Positions 35,664 through 46,998 are shown, counted from the first letter of the stretch. The stretch: 64,000 bases of DNA from Pseudomonas oleovorans subsp. oleovorans (GCF_002197815.1 NZ_NIUB01000009.1:1-64000); one strand, 5' to 3'. Numbers and translations: made by a program. The notes: a model not told the origin generated them from the letters alone.

Positions 35664-36797
35664 ATGTACGTGTTTCATGATGAGTTCCCCCTGGAAAATG
35701 GACTGCGCTATTTGAACCATGCGGCGGTCGCCCCCTGGCCGAAACGCAGCGCTGAAGCGGTGCGACGGTTCTCGGAAGCGAACGTGACCAGCGGCGCACG
35801 TGATTATCCCGACTGGCTGAAACTGGAGCGTAGCCTACGCGAACGCCTTGTGCGCCTGATGAACGCACCAAGCACCGGTGATATTGCGCTGGTCAAGAAT
35901 ACCTCCGAGGCGCTGTCCTTCGTGGCCTTCGGCCTGGACTGGCGAGCCGGCGACCAGGTGATCATTAGCGACGAGGAATTCCCTTCCAACCGCATCGTCT
36001 GGCTGGCGTTGGCCGCCCAGGGCGTGGAAGTGATCGAAGTCAGTCTCAAGGGCGACGATCCGGAAGCAGCGCTGCTCGCCGCCTTCACCCCGCGAACACG
36101 CCTGTTGTCGATCAGCGCCGTGCAGTTCGCCAGCGGCCTGCGCCTGGATCTGCCGCGCCTTGGTCGCGGCTGCCGCCAGCATGGCGTGCTGTTCTGCATC
36201 GATGCCATCCAGCAACTGGGCGCCCTGCCCTTCGACGTCCAGGCCTACGACTGCGACTTCGCCATGGCCGACGGCCACAAATGGATGCTCGGCCCAGAGG
36301 GCCTGGGGGTGTTCTATTGCCGCAGTGCGGTACGCGACCAGCTGAAACTGCACGAGTACGGCTGGCACATGCTGGAGCACGCCGGCGATTACACCCGCCA
36401 GGACTGGCAACCGGCCCGCAGTGCGCGGCGCTTTGAATGCGGCAGCCCGAACATGCTCGGCGCCTTCGCCCTGGAGGCGAGTTTGTCGTTGCTCGAAGAA
36501 GTGGGTATGGAGCGGGTCGGCGCCTTGCTGGAGGAACGGGTGCAGCGCCTCGACGACGGTATTCGCGCATTACCCGGTGCGGTGATTCATAGCCCGCTCG
36601 ACCCCGCGCGCCGTGCCGGCATCCTCAACTTCAGCCTGGCAGGCTGGCATAACCCCGCGCTGTATCAACGTCTGCGCGAGGAACAGGTGATCTGCGTGCA
36701 GCGCGGGCCAGGCGTGCGCCTGTCGCCACATTTCTATACCAGCGAGCAGGTGATCGAAGAGACCTTGGGCCTGCTAACCCAGCTGGCAAAAGGATGA
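35664..36797 (+). CDS. class V aminotransferase (SufS/isopenicillin-epimerase-like)
   Basis: A 377-residue PLP enzyme. The start MYVFHDEFPLENGLRYLNHA at 35664 is chosen because the much longer frame upstream is only the reverse of the TetR gene. PLP features: VKNTSEALSFVAFG, DAIQQLGALPFDV with the cofactor-holding Asp, and ADGHKWMLGPEGLG with the Schiff-base Lys. The end has GVRLSPHFYTSEQVIEETL, as in the family. It may be a cysteine desulfurase-like or other epimerase/lyase; the substrate cannot be told from sequence. Divergent from the TetR gene, which may regulate it. Confidence 0.82.
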   Translation: MYVFHDEFPLENGLRYLNHAAVAPWPKRSAEAVRRFSEANVTSGARDYPDWLKLERSLRERLVRLMNAPSTGDIALVKNTSEALSFVAFGLDWRAGDQVIISDEEFPSNRIVWLALAAQGVEVIEVSLKGDDPEAALLAAFTPRTRLLSISAVQFASGLRLDLPRLGRGCRQHGVLFCIDAIQQLGALPFDVQAYDCDFAMADGHKWMLGPEGLGVFYCRSAVRDQLKLHEYGWHMLEHAGDYTRQDWQPARSARRFECGSPNMLGAFALEASLSLLEEVGMERVGALLEERVQRLDDGIRALPGAVIHSPLDPARRAGILNFSLAGWHNPALYQRLREEQVICVQRGPGVRLSPHFYTSEQVIEETLGLLTQLAKG

Positions 36798-36831
36798 GAA
36801 TCTGCGCACGGCCTGCTGCGCGTCGGCCCTG

Positions 36832-36896
36832 CCGCGTTAAAAACAAGCTCGGGCGGCTCATTTACAACTCGTAAACTCCCCGCCCTCGCTTTTTTT
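36832..36896. repeat. partial MITE-like repeat, doubling as terminator
   Basis: GCGTTAAAAACAAGCTC and GCTCATTTACAACTCGTAAA match internal parts of the MITE-like elements at 45812-45969 and 47783-48055. Here GGGCGG and CCGCCC form a hairpin followed by TCGCTTTTTTTT, so this remnant can terminate the aminotransferase transcript. Confidence 0.6.
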
Positions 36897-37116
36897 TGCC
36901 TTGCAGGACTCTAGCTCGCAACGCCGTGAACAGATTCGGCGGACTCAGCAGCGTCCGCGGTATTCCAAATCCGTTTAAAAAACTCAGGCTTTGGCCTGGA
37001 CGCTCGCTGATCATGGCTAATACTGGAACTTACTGGTGTACGGCATCTCCCCCCAAGTGCCCCGCCAGCCAAGGTACCGTGGACCGCGTACCTTGATTTA
37101 CTCCTAATGGTCTTAA
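36897..37116 (+). ncRNA. possible small RNA or leader before a strong terminator
   Basis: No family gene is visible in the 220 bp between the two terminators. A 27-codon frame starts at 37013 (MANTGTYWCTASPPKCP) without a ribosome binding site. The stretch contains pairing arms (GGTACC near 37072, GGACCGCGTACC near 37081) and ends in a very strong rho-independent terminator, which fits an independent short transcript. I do not recognise it. Confidence 0.25.
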
Positions 37117-37150
37117 CCCGGATTCATCCCCCAGAGTCCGGGTTTTTTTT
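37117..37150 (+). terminator. rho-independent terminator
   Basis: ACCCGGATTC pairs with GAGTCCGGGT around a short CATCCCCCA loop, followed by eight T residues. Oriented for plus-strand transcripts ending before tatD. Confidence 0.8.
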
Positions 37151-37171
37151 GCTCAGCGGATCGCCGTTCCC

Positions 37172-37243
37172 GTAGGGTGGGTTAGCCGCCTGTCAAGGTC
37201 GCTGACTGCTTCGCTGGATCTGGGTGCGGCGTAACCCACCATC
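37172..37243. repeat. intergenic repeat with GGGTGGGTTA / TAACCCACC arms
   Basis: GTAGGGTGGGTTAGCCGC (about 37173) is mirrored by GCGGCGTAACCCACC (about 37226-37240). This inverted-arm unit is a common pseudomonad intergenic repeat and here lies inside the extended tatD tail. Confidence 0.6.
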
Positions 37244-38081
37244 GATTCAACGTCTTACACCGCTTGGTGCGCACGGCGCACCCTATGGCCCGTTGTGCGT
37301 CAGCCACACCAGCCAACGGGAACAGACGCTTGAAGTTGCTCGAGGTCTGCTCAGCCAGCACCTCGTAGCTAACCCCACGCAGCACCGCCAGGTACTCGGC
37401 CACTTCACGTACGTATTGCGGCAGGTTGGGCTTGCCTCGGTGCGGCACGGGCGCCAGGTAAGGCGAGTCGGTTTCCACCAGCAGACGGTCAGCCGGCACC
37501 TGGCGCGCCACATCGCGCAGCGCCTCGGCATTGCGGAAGGTGACGATGCCGGACAGGGAAATATAAAAACCTATGTCCAGCGCGGCCCTGGCCATCTCCC
37601 AGTCTTCGGTGAAGCAATGCAGCACGCCAGCCTGTGGCAGCGCCGCTTCGCGCAACAACGCCAGGGTGTCGGCGCGGGCCTCGCGGGTATGTACGATTAC
37701 CGGCTTACCCGTGATGCGCGCCGCCTCCAGGTGCAGACGGAAAGAGGCCTGCTGCAACGCAGCGGATTCCGGCTCGTAGTGGTAATCCAGACCGGTCTCA
37801 CCAATGGCCACCACCTTCGGGTGCGCCAGCTCACCGAGTAGCCAATCCAGCGCCGGCTCGGCGCCCGGCTCCAGATCCAGCGGATGCACGCCCACCGAAC
37901 AATCGACATCGGCATAGCGCTCGGCCAGGCCCTTGACCGTGGCGGCGTTGTCGGCGCTGACGCCAATACACAGGAAATGCCCGACGCCGGCGGCGCGCGC
38001 CGCATCCAGGGCGGCATCCAGCGAGCCACCGTGAGCAGCGAGGTCGAGACGATCAAGGTGGCAATGGGAGTCAATCAGCAC
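37182..38081 (-). CDS. TatD-family metal-dependent deoxyribonuclease
   Basis: A TIM-barrel hydrolase of the TatD/YcfH family. Metal ligands: DSHCHLDRLD at the start, ETGLDYHYE, HTREA, HCFTEDW and ETDSPYLAP. Family length is about 260 residues and normally ends soon after SSNFKRLFPLAGV. Here the frame goes on for about 40 residues through a GTAGGGTGGGTTA-type intergenic repeat (37173-37240), so the C-terminus (up to 299 residues) is probably an acquired tail. Follows pilZ in the conserved order holB-pilZ-tatD. Confidence 0.88.
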   Translation of the reverse strand: MLIDSHCHLDRLDLAAHGGSLDAALDAARAAGVGHFLCIGVSADNAATVKGLAERYADVDCSVGVHPLDLEPGAEPALDWLLGELAHPKVVAIGETGLDYHYEPESAALQQASFRLHLEAARITGKPVIVHTREARADTLALLREAALPQAGVLHCFTEDWEMARAALDIGFYISLSGIVTFRNAEALRDVARQVPADRLLVETDSPYLAPVPHRGKPNLPQYVREVAEYLAVLRGVSYEVLAEQTSSNFKRLFPLAGVADAQRAIGCAVRTKRCKTLNRWWVTPHPDPAKQSATLTGG

Positions 38082-38195
38082 AGCGGGAGAACTCGAGCAA
38101 AGGGAAAGCCCGAATTGTAATCGAAAGTGGCAGGCGCCTGGACGCTCTGGAGGAGATACTTCGACCGCGAGGACAGTACGCGCGCGGCCAGCGGG

Positions 38196-38552
38196 TTACA
38201 TGGTGTGAGTCGGGCGGTCGGACTTCAGCGCGCCAGCGAGGTAGGTTTCGATCTTGTTGCGCGCGGTGTTGTCGCCGTCGTTGAACTGCACGCCGACACC
38301 GGCAGCGCGGTTGCCCTGGGCGCCTTTCGGGGTAATCCACACCACCTTGCCGGCCACCGGGATTTTCTCCGGCTCATCCATCAGGTTGAGCAGCATGAAC
38401 ACTTCGTCACCGAGCTTGTAGCTCTTGTTGGTGGGAATGAAGAGACCGCCATTCTTGATGAAAGGCATGTAGGCCGCGTACAGCACGGACTTGTCCTTGA
38501 TGGTCAGGGACAGAATTCCGTTACGGGGACCCAGATTGGGTGGCAGGCTCAT
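38196..38552 (-). CDS. pilZ: type IV pilus assembly protein PilZ
   Basis: A 118-residue single PilZ domain, the founding member needed for type IV pilus assembly. Sequence LYAAYMPFIKNGGLFIPTNK, then GDEVFMLLNLMDEPEKIPVA and GVGVQFND fit the PilZ beta barrel. The N-terminal arginine-rich RxxxR c-di-GMP motif is missing, as expected: this protein acts by binding partners rather than the nucleotide. Located between holB and tatD as in other pseudomonads. Confidence 0.9.
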   Translation of the reverse strand: MSLPPNLGPRNGILSLTIKDKSVLYAAYMPFIKNGGLFIPTNKSYKLGDEVFMLLNLMDEPEKIPVAGKVVWITPKGAQGNRAAGVGVQFNDGDNTARNKIETYLAGALKSDRPTHTM

Positions 38553-38678
38553 CAGCGCATTCCTGGCGTTTATTGCTTAATGCCTGATTCTAGGGCCTGA
38601 CCATACTCATGCGCAAACAACCAGGTGGCAGGCAGCCAGCAGAATGTGACGCCCTGCCGAACCCTGCTCCGACGCGAC

Positions 38679-40305
<1,627 letters not shown>

Positions 40306-41361
40306 TTATTCGGTTTCGGCCGCCGCGCGTGGCGCGGGGCTGGAGCGGTAGTCGGCACGACGCTTGAGCTGATATTCGCGCACCGCGCGGTTGTGCTCGG
40401 CCAAGGTGTTGGAGAACACGTGGCTACCGTCGCCTCGCGCGACGAAATACAGTGTGGTGCCATCGAGCGGGTTGAGCGCGGCGTGAATCGCCTCGCGGCC
40501 AACCATGGCGATCGGCGTCGGCGGCATGCCGTCGATGGTATAGGTGTTGTAGGGCGTTGGCGTACGCAGGTCGGCGCGGGTGATGCGGCCGTTGTAGCGC
40601 TCGCCCATGCCGTAGATGACGGTGGGATCGGTCTGCAGGCGCATGCCCATGCGCAGGCGACGCACGAACACGCCAGCAATCTCGCCGCGCTCTTCGGGTA
40701 CACCGGTTTCCTTCTCGATCATCGAGGCCATGATCAACGCGTCGTACGGCTCGCGATAGGGCAAACCCTCGGCGCGCTGCTGCCACTCTTCAGCCAGAAC
40801 ACGCTCCAGACGGGCGTTGGCCTGCTTGAGCAGGTCTTCGTCGCTCATGCCGCGCACGTAACGATAGGTATCGGGGAAGAAACGCCCTTCCGGGTTCTGC
40901 CCGGCCATACCCAGGCGCTCCATCAGCTGGGCATCGCTGAGATCGGCCAGGCGCTGCTCCAGACGCTCCTGGCGGGCCAGAGCGGCGCGCACCTGGCGGA
41001 AGTTCCAGCCCTCGACCAGGGTCAGGCTGTACTGCACCACCTCACCGCGCTGCCACAGGCCAAGCATGTCGCGGGCGCTGAGTTCCGGTAGCAGGCGGTA
41101 TTCGCCGCTGTGCATGGCAGGCGCATTCAGATTGAAGCGCCAGTAAAGGCGCAGCCAGAAGGCATTGTCGATGACACCTTCTGCTTCCAGACGATTGAGC
41201 AGGCCGCTCGGCGTAGCGCCGGACGGCACCTCCAGAAGCATTTCTTCAGCCAGATGCAGAGGCTGCTCCAGCGCTCTTTGCTGCTGCCAGGCAGCACCAA
41301 CTACCAGTAGAGCAGCCAACAACACGCCGCATTCAAGCAGCACCAGGATCTTGCGTAGCAC
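40306..41361 (-). CDS. mltG: endolytic transglycosylase MltG
   Basis: A 351-residue inner-membrane enzyme that cuts nascent peptidoglycan glycan strands. One N-terminal TM helix (LVLLECGVLLAALLVVGAAW, about 5-25) is followed by a LysM-like segment and the YceG domain, with catalytic Glu in ASMIEKETGVPEERGEIAGV and the conserved LQTDPTVIYG and TPYNTYTIDGMPPTPI. Four bases separate its start from the pabC stop. Order pabC-mltG-tmk-holB is conserved. Confidence 0.92.
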   Translation of the reverse strand: MLRKILVLLECGVLLAALLVVGAAWQQQRALEQPLHLAEEMLLEVPSGATPSGLLNRLEAEGVIDNAFWLRLYWRFNLNAPAMHSGEYRLLPELSARDMLGLWQRGEVVQYSLTLVEGWNFRQVRAALARQERLEQRLADLSDAQLMERLGMAGQNPEGRFFPDTYRYVRGMSDEDLLKQANARLERVLAEEWQQRAEGLPYREPYDALIMASMIEKETGVPEERGEIAGVFVRRLRMGMRLQTDPTVIYGMGERYNGRITRADLRTPTPYNTYTIDGMPPTPIAMVGREAIHAALNPLDGTTLYFVARGDGSHVFSNTLAEHNRAVREYQLKRRADYRSSPAPRAAAETE

Positions 41362-41364
41362 CAG

Positions 41365-42180
41365 TTAGTTACTCAGTAGGTCGCAGACGATGGCCTGCAG
41401 TTTACGGGTGAGCGGCCCGACCGACCAGTGTCGCTCTTGCAGCGCCCGTACAGGCCAGATGCCGTAAAGGCTGTTGCAGAGAAAGACTTCATCGGCATCC
41501 AGGAGTTCGTCGAAGGAAACATCGCGTAACTCGACAGACAGCCCGAGCAACTGCGCCTGCTGCAGGATCTCCGCACGCATCACCCCGGCCACGCCACAAC
41601 GCGACAGCTGCGCACTGACCAACCCGCCATCGACGACCAGGAACAGGTTGCTGTACACCCCCTCGATGACCCGGCCACTGCTGTCGCGCATCAGGCCCTC
41701 GGCACACTCGGGGTCCTGCCATTCGGCTCGGGCCAGTACCTGTTCCAGGCGATTGAGGTGCTTGAGCCCGGCCAGCAGTGGTTGCTCAGCCAGACGCGTC
41801 TCACAGGGAAACAGTCGCACGCCCTGCTCGGCATGCGCAGCGGGATACTGCGGCAGCGGCGCCGCCTGCAGGATGCGCAGCGGCTGACAGGGTTGCGGCG
41901 GCGCGTAGCCACGCTGGCCCTCACCGCGGCTGACGATGAGTTTGGCGACGCCCTCACCCAGCAGCCCGGCGAACGCCTGTAGCTCGTGCTCAATGAGAAC
42001 CAGATCGAGGGGAATGGACAGGCGCCGACAACCATCGGCCAGGCGCGCCATATGCCGCGCCAGCAGCGGGATGCGCCCGCCGCGCACGGCGATGGTCTCG
42101 AACAGACCATCGCCATAAGCCAGGCCACGGTCGCGAACCGACAACTGCTCGCCGGGCGCACCGTTGACCCAGCTCAGCAT
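41365..42180 (-). CDS. pabC: aminodeoxychorismate lyase
   Basis: A 271-residue fold-type IV PLP enzyme that makes 4-aminobenzoate for folate. SVRDRGLAYGDGLFETIAVR begins the protein, the lysine is in AGLKHLNRLEQVLAR, and ECAEGLMRDSSGRVIEGVYS followed by SNLFLV form the family signature. The start overlaps the fabF stop by one base. Placement between fabF and mltG is standard. Confidence 0.9.
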   Translation of the reverse strand: MLSWVNGAPGEQLSVRDRGLAYGDGLFETIAVRGGRIPLLARHMARLADGCRRLSIPLDLVLIEHELQAFAGLLGEGVAKLIVSRGEGQRGYAPPQPCQPLRILQAAPLPQYPAAHAEQGVRLFPCETRLAEQPLLAGLKHLNRLEQVLARAEWQDPECAEGLMRDSSGRVIEGVYSNLFLVVDGGLVSAQLSRCGVAGVMRAEILQQAQLLGLSVELRDVSFDELLDADEVFLCNSLYGIWPVRALQERHWSVGPLTRKLQAIVCDLLSN

Positions 42181-43424
42181 CAGCCGTGGTACCGACGGAA
42201 CAGCAGTGAGCCGTTGGTGCCGCCGAAGCCGAAGGAGTTCGACAGGGCGATTTCGATCGGCATGGCCTTGGCCTGATGCGGCACGAAGTCCAGGTCGCAG
42301 CCTTCGTCCGGCTCGTCGAGGTTGATGGTCGGCGGCGCCACCTGATCACGGATCGCCAGCACGCTGAAGATCGCCTCCACCGCACCTGCCGCACCGAGCA
42401 GGTGGCCGGTCATGGATTTGGTCGAGCTGACCGACAACTGGTAGGCGTGATCACCGAACACGCTCTTGACTGCCGCAGCTTCGGCAATATCGCCAGCCGG
42501 GGTCGAAGTGCCGTGGGCGTTGATGTACTGCACCTGGTCGGCATTGACACCGGCATCGCGCAGGGCGGCGGCCATGCAGCGCGCCGCGCCGGCACCGTCC
42601 TCGGGCGGCGAGGTCATGTGGAATGCATCGCCACTCATACCGAAGCCGATCAGCTCGGCATAGATGGTGGCACCACGCGCCTTGGCGTGTTCCAACTCCT
42701 CCAGCACCAGGGCGCCGGAACCGTCGGACAGCACGAAACCGTCACGGCCCTTGTCCCATGGACGGCTGGCCTTGGTCGGCTCGTCGTTACGCGTCGACAG
42801 CGCACGCGCGGCACCGAAGCCGCCCATGCCCAGGCCGCAGGCTGCCATCTCGGCGCCGCCGGCGACCATCACATCGGCTTCGCCATAGGCGATGTTGCGC
42901 GCGGCCATACCAATGCAGTGCGTGCCGGTAGTGCACGCCGTGGCGATGGCGTAGTTCGGCCCCTGCAGACCCAGGTGGATCGACAGGAAGCCGGAAATCA
43001 TGTTGATGATCGAGCCAGGCACGAAGAACGGCGAAATGCGCCGCGGCCCTTGCTCGTGCAACGACTTGCAGTTGTTCTCGATATTGGTCAGGCCGCCGAT
43101 GCCGGAGCCCATGGCCACACCGATACGCTCACGATTGGCGTCAGTGATGTCCAGCCCGGAATCACGCACGGCCTGGAAGCAGGCAGCGAGACCGTACTGG
43201 ATGAACAGGTCGAGCTTGCGCGCCTCCTTGGCGGAGAGATATTCCTCGACATTGAAGCCCTTGAGCGACCCGCCAAAACGGGTGGAGTAGGCCGACAGGT
43301 CCATATGCTCGATCAGACCGATGCCACTGCGCCCGGCCAAAATGCCCTGCCAGCTGCTCGGCACATCGTTACCCAGTGGCGACAGCATGCCCATACCGGT
43401 AACCACGACGCGTCTACGCGACAC
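42180..43424 (-). CDS. fabF: beta-ketoacyl-ACP synthase II
   Basis: A 414-residue condensing enzyme that elongates fatty acids. The catalytic Cys is in [12 protein letters not shown]; the two His are in [14 protein letters not shown] and [14 protein letters not shown]. The C-terminal glycine loop is [19 protein letters not shown] precedes the ATG. It follows acpP, separated by a hairpin terminator that would reduce read-through from the highly expressed acpP. Confidence 0.95.
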   Translation of the reverse strand: MSRRRVVVTGMGMLSPLGNDVPSSWQGILAGRSGIGLIEHMDLSAYSTRFGGSLKGFNVEEYLSAKEARKLDLFIQYGLAACFQAVRDSGLDITDANRERIGVAMGSGIGGLTNIENNCKSLHEQGPRRISPFFVPGSIINMISGFLSIHLGLQGPNYAIATACTTGTHCIGMAARNIAYGEADVMVAGGAEMAACGLGMGGFGAARALSTRNDEPTKASRPWDKGRDGFVLSDGSGALVLEELEHAKARGATIYAELIGFGMSGDAFHMTSPPEDGAGAARCMAAALRDAGVNADQVQYINAHGTSTPAGDIAEAAAVKSVFGDHAYQLSVSSTKSMTGHLLGAAGAVEAIFSVLAIRDQVAPPTINLDEPDEGCDLDFVPHQAKAMPIEIALSNSFGFGGTNGSLLFRRYHG

Positions 43425-43475
43425 AGCAATCTCCTCTTGTTCTACTCAGGCGCCACATGCGCCCTGCACGTAAAG

Positions 43476-43512
43476 AAAAACCGCACGCCTGATTAGGGCA
43501 GTGCGGCTTTTC
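43476..43512 (-). terminator. hairpin terminator between acpP and fabF
   Basis: On the minus strand GCCGCAC and GTGCGG pair around a 16-base loop, followed by TTTTTC. It lies after the acpP stop and likely attenuates transcription into fabF. The plus strand reading also has a shorter T-run. Confidence 0.6.
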
Positions 43513-43535
43513 TCGATCAGAAAGCTGACGGTGAC

Positions 43536-43772
43536 TTATTGCGCGTGGGCAGTCACGTAGTCGATAGCTTCTTGAACGGTGGTGATTTTCTCAGCTTGCT
43601 CGTCCGGGATCTCGGTCTCGAATTCTTCCTCGAGAGCCATCACCAGCTCAACGGTGTCAAGAGAGTCGGCACCCAGGTCTTCAACGAAGGAAGCGCTGTT
43701 GGTTACTTCCTCTTCCTTGACGCCAAGTTGCTCAGCAACGATTTTCTTGACGCGTTCTTCGATGGTGCTCAT
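43536..43772 (-). CDS. acpP: acyl carrier protein
   Basis: A 78-residue acidic helical carrier. The 4'-phosphopantetheine Ser is in [18 protein letters not shown], the universal ACP motif. The start [20 protein letters not shown] is typical of pseudomonads, with AGGAGTG upstream. A 228-bp gap separates it from fabG, probably holding its own strong promoter. Confidence 0.96.
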   Translation of the reverse strand: MSTIEERVKKIVAEQLGVKEEEVTNSASFVEDLGADSLDTVELVMALEEEFETEIPDEQAEKITTVQEAIDYVTAHAQ

Positions 43773-44000
43773 ACCTTGTTTTCACTCCTATTGGACAAAT
43801 CCAGGCAGCTGGTAGCGGCCAAGTGTATAGAAAGGGTTTTTAGCATTTCAAGCTGAATGCCGGGGAGCCCCCAGGAACACTTCAACGATCTGTCTATAAA
43901 CCTGTTGCAGCTTTATAACGGATTTTAGACAGCCACTATGACAGTTTTCTGATGGCTCGCGTCACATTCGAGAGCCTCCGGGCATTCGGAGGCGCCCTTT

Positions 44001-44744
44001 TTAACTCATGTACATACCGCCGTTCACCGGGATAGTAGCCCCTGTGACATAACCTGCGCCATCGGAAGCCAGGAAACCGACTACCTTGGCGATCTCTTCG
44101 GCCTGCCCCAAACGGCCCAGCGGAATCTGCGTCAGCAGCGCGTCGCGCTGGCCTTCCGGCAGCTCACGGGTCATATCGGTGTCGATGAAACCTGGGGCCA
44201 CCGAGTTGACCGTGATACCGCGCGAGCCGACTTCACGCGCCAGGGCGCGGCTGAAACCTTCCAGACCAGCTTTGGCTGCAGCGTAGTTGACCTGACCGGC
44301 ATTGCCCATCGCACCGACCACGGAGCCGATGTTGATGATGCGGCCGAAACGAGCCTTGGTCATGCCACGCAGCACGGCCTTGGACAGACGGTAGAGGCTG
44401 TTCAGGTTGGTGTTGATGACGTCATGCCACTCGTCGTCCTTCATGCGCAGCATCAGGTTATCGCGGGTGATACCGGCGTTGTTGACCAGGATCAGCGGCT
44501 GACCAAGATGTTGCTGGATATGTTCGAGGGTGGTGGCAACCGATTCGTCGTTGCTCACGTCGAGCACCAGACCGGCGCCTTCGACGCCATTGGCCTTGAG
44601 GGTTTCGGCGATACGCTCAGCACCCGAGGCACTGGTCGCGGTGCCGATGACGATGGCGCCCTGACGACCCAGTTCCAGAGCGATTGCCTGACCGATACCA
44701 CGGCTGGCGCCGGTGACCAGTGCGACTTTACCTTGCAGACTCAT
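44001..44744 (-). CDS. fabG: 3-oxoacyl-ACP reductase
   Basis: A 247-residue NADPH-dependent SDR enzyme. TGASRGIGQAIALELG binds the cofactor, NNAG appears in LVNNAGITRDNLM, and the catalytic set is Ser in NIGSVVGAMGNAG plus Tyr/Lys in VNYAAAKAG. The start follows the fabD stop by 15 bp with AAGGAGAACG upstream. Fatty acid elongation cycle. Confidence 0.95.
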   Translation of the reverse strand: MSLQGKVALVTGASRGIGQAIALELGRQGAIVIGTATSASGAERIAETLKANGVEGAGLVLDVSNDESVATTLEHIQQHLGQPLILVNNAGITRDNLMLRMKDDEWHDVINTNLNSLYRLSKAVLRGMTKARFGRIINIGSVVGAMGNAGQVNYAAAKAGLEGFSRALAREVGSRGITVNSVAPGFIDTDMTRELPEGQRDALLTQIPLGRLGQAEEIAKVVGFLASDGAGYVTGATIPVNGGMYMS

Positions 44745-44759
44745 GTTCGTTCTCCTTGC

Positions 44760-45698
44760 TCAAGCCAGGGCTGCGCGAGCGGCAGCAAAAGCATCCGGGG
44801 TATCCAGGTTGTGAGTATTGATGCCTTTGACGCAGCGCTTGTTCAGGCCGCTCAGCACCTTGCCAGGGCCGCATTCGATCAGATCGGTCACGCCCTGTTC
44901 GGACAGACGCACCATCGACTCGACCCAGCGTACCGGGCTGTATAGCTGCGCCAGCAGATCAGCCTTGAGGGTGCCCAGATCGGATACCACGGCGGCACTG
45001 ACGTTCTGCACCAGCGGGATTTGTGGTGCCTGCCAGCTCAGCGCCTCGACCGACTCGGCGAAACGCTCGGCTGCCGGCTTCATCAGCGCACAATGCGACG
45101 GCACGCTGACCGGCAGCGCCATGGCGCGCTTGGCGCCACGGGCCTTGCAGGCTTCGATGGCGCGCTCGACGGCAGTGGCGCTACCGGCGATCACCACCTG
45201 GCCGGGGGCATTGAAATTCACCGCACTGACCACATCACCCTGCGCCGCTTCGGCGCAGGCAGCCAGCACGTCGGCATCTTCCAGACCGAGGATGGCGGCC
45301 ATACCGCCCTGCCCGGCCGGAACAGCCTGCTGCATCAATTGACCACGACGCTCCACCAGCTTCACGGCATCGACAAAGGCGATGCTGCCAGCTGCGACCA
45401 GCGCGGAGTATTCACCCAGGCTGTGACCAGCAACGAAAGCGGGCTTGGCACCACCCTCGGCCTGCCACAGACGCCACAGGGCGATGGAAGCAGTGAGAAT
45501 GGCCGGCTGGGTCTTGTCGGTCTGGTTCAGTTGCTCTTCCGGCCCTTGCTGGGTCAGTGCCCAGAGGTCGTAGCCGAGCGCTTCGGAAGCTTCGCCGAAA
45601 GTATCGAGCACCAGCTGCTGCCGGGCACCGTGGTCGGCAAGCATGGTCAGGGCTTGCGAGCCTTGACCGGGGAAGACGAATGCGAGGGATGCAGACAT
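44760..45698 (-). CDS. fabD: malonyl-CoA:ACP transacylase
   Basis: A 312-residue transacylase that charges ACP with malonate. The start SLAFVFPGQGSQALTMLADH is typical, the nucleophile is in VAGHSLGEYSALVAAGS, the active-site Arg in VERRGQLMQQAV and the His in SVPSHCALMKPA. It is followed by fabG. A MITE-like element lies in the gap between plsX and fabD. Confidence 0.95.
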   Translation of the reverse strand: MSASLAFVFPGQGSQALTMLADHGARQQLVLDTFGEASEALGYDLWALTQQGPEEQLNQTDKTQPAILTASIALWRLWQAEGGAKPAFVAGHSLGEYSALVAAGSIAFVDAVKLVERRGQLMQQAVPAGQGGMAAILGLEDADVLAACAEAAQGDVVSAVNFNAPGQVVIAGSATAVERAIEACKARGAKRAMALPVSVPSHCALMKPAAERFAESVEALSWQAPQIPLVQNVSAAVVSDLGTLKADLLAQLYSPVRWVESMVRLSEQGVTDLIECGPGKVLSGLNKRCVKGINTHNLDTPDAFAAARAALA

Positions 45699-45811
45699 GA
45701 ATAAGTCCCTTGAGTCGAAAAACCAACGCCAGGCGAGCCTGGCGCAGCAAACTGACAGTTGGATGACAGGCTGCGCGCAGCGGTCACATTCCGCCGCACG
45801 CCACGCCCTGA

Positions 45812-45969
45812 AGGGCGCCTCTAAAAACGTAGGCGAGGCAGCCAGCGCAAGGCAAAAACAGGCGAAAAAGCGCAGTTTACGCGCTGTAAATGAGCATTTT
45901 GATCGGACTCGCGCACGAGCCTGTTTTTAACGCCGCGATGGCAACGCAGGTAGTTTTTAGAGCTGCCCT
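45812..45969. repeat. MITE-like element, copy A
   Basis: A 158-bp unit with 17-bp imperfect terminal inverted repeats (AGGGCGCCTCTAAAAAC at the left, complement of AGGGCAGCTCTAAAAAC at the right). Internal parts GCCTGTTTTTAACGCCGCGA and TTTACGCGCTGTAAATGAGC recur inverted in copy B. It has no coding frame. It lies between plsX and fabD. Confidence 0.75.
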
Positions 45970-45984
45970 GAAAACGTGACGAGT

Positions 45985-46995
45985 TTACAGTAACAAGTCC
46001 TCGAGGCGACCATGCAGTCGCTGCGGCAAATTCTCCTGCACCTCGCGCAGCGCACAGCGAATGGCACTCTGAAAGCTTTCCTGGCCAGCCGCACCATGAC
46101 TCTTGACCACGATGCCCTGCAGACCGAGAAAGCTCGCACCATTGTGCCGCGCCGGCGCCAGATCAGCCTTCAGGCGTCGCAACAACGGCATCGCCAGGGC
46201 ACCTATCGCCTGGGCGAACAACCCATCGCTGAACAGCGTCTCGACCCGCCCGGTGATCATCTTGGCCAGGCCTTCGCTGGATTTGAGCAGGATATTGCCA
46301 ACGAAGCCGTCGCACACCACGACATCGGCTTCGCCGCGATACATGCCGTCGCCCTCTATGTAGCCGATGAAGTTCAGCCCATGCGCCTGCTGCAGCATAT
46401 TGGCCGCCAGCTTGACCTGCTGATTGCCCTTGATGTCTTCGGTACCGACATTGAGCAAGGCGACTCGCGGCCGAGAAACGCCCAGCGTCTCGGCCGCCAC
46501 GGCGCCCATGATCGCGAACTGATAGAGGTGCTCGGCACTGCAATCGACGTTGGCGCCCAGATCCAGCAGGTAGCAGTGACCGCGCTCGGTGGGAATCGGG
46601 CTGACCATGGCCGGCCGATCGATCCCCGGTAGCGTCTTCAGCACGTAACGCGACAGCGCCATCAGCGCACCGGTATTGCCGGCACTGACGCAGGCATGCG
46701 CCTGGCGCTGGCGCACCAGCTCCAGCGCCACGCGCATCGAGGCATCCGGCTTGCCGCGCAGGGCCTGAGCCGGACGTTCGTCCATGGCGATCACTTCACT
46801 AGCGTGATGAACCTGCAGGCGCGAGCGATCGACGCCGGACTGGCGAGCGAGCTGTTCTTCGATAAGGGGAGCTTGGCCGACGAGGGCCAGGTGCAGCGAG
46901 GGGAATTCGGCCAGCGCAGAAATGCAGGCCGGAACAATGCAGTGGGGACCGAAGTCCCCACCCATTGCATCAATCGCGATGATCGAGGCGGACAA
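45985..46995 (-). CDS. plsX: phosphate acyltransferase PlsX
   Basis: A 336-residue enzyme that makes acyl-phosphate from acyl-ACP for phospholipid synthesis. [20 protein letters not shown] opens the protein; [20 protein letters not shown] and [20 protein letters not shown] are family segments, with [17 protein letters not shown] near the end. Three bases after rpmF. Standard rpmF-plsX-fabD order. Confidence 0.95.
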   Translation of the reverse strand: MSASIIAIDAMGGDFGPHCIVPACISALAEFPSLHLALVGQAPLIEEQLARQSGVDRSRLQVHHASEVIAMDERPAQALRGKPDASMRVALELVRQRQAHACVSAGNTGALMALSRYVLKTLPGIDRPAMVSPIPTERGHCYLLDLGANVDCSAEHLYQFAIMGAVAAETLGVSRPRVALLNVGTEDIKGNQQVKLAANMLQQAHGLNFIGYIEGDGMYRGEADVVVCDGFVGNILLKSSEGLAKMITGRVETLFSDGLFAQAIGALAMPLLRRLKADLAPARHNGASFLGLQGIVVKSHGAAGQESFQSAIRCALREVQENLPQRLHGRLEDLLL

Positions 46996-46998
46996 GGA

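Noticed and set aside
43862..44000. Hairpin CCTCCGGGCATTCGGAGG as a fabG terminator
   Set aside because: The T-run follows only on the plus strand, while fabG and acpP are on the minus strand, so it is not a normal terminator for them.
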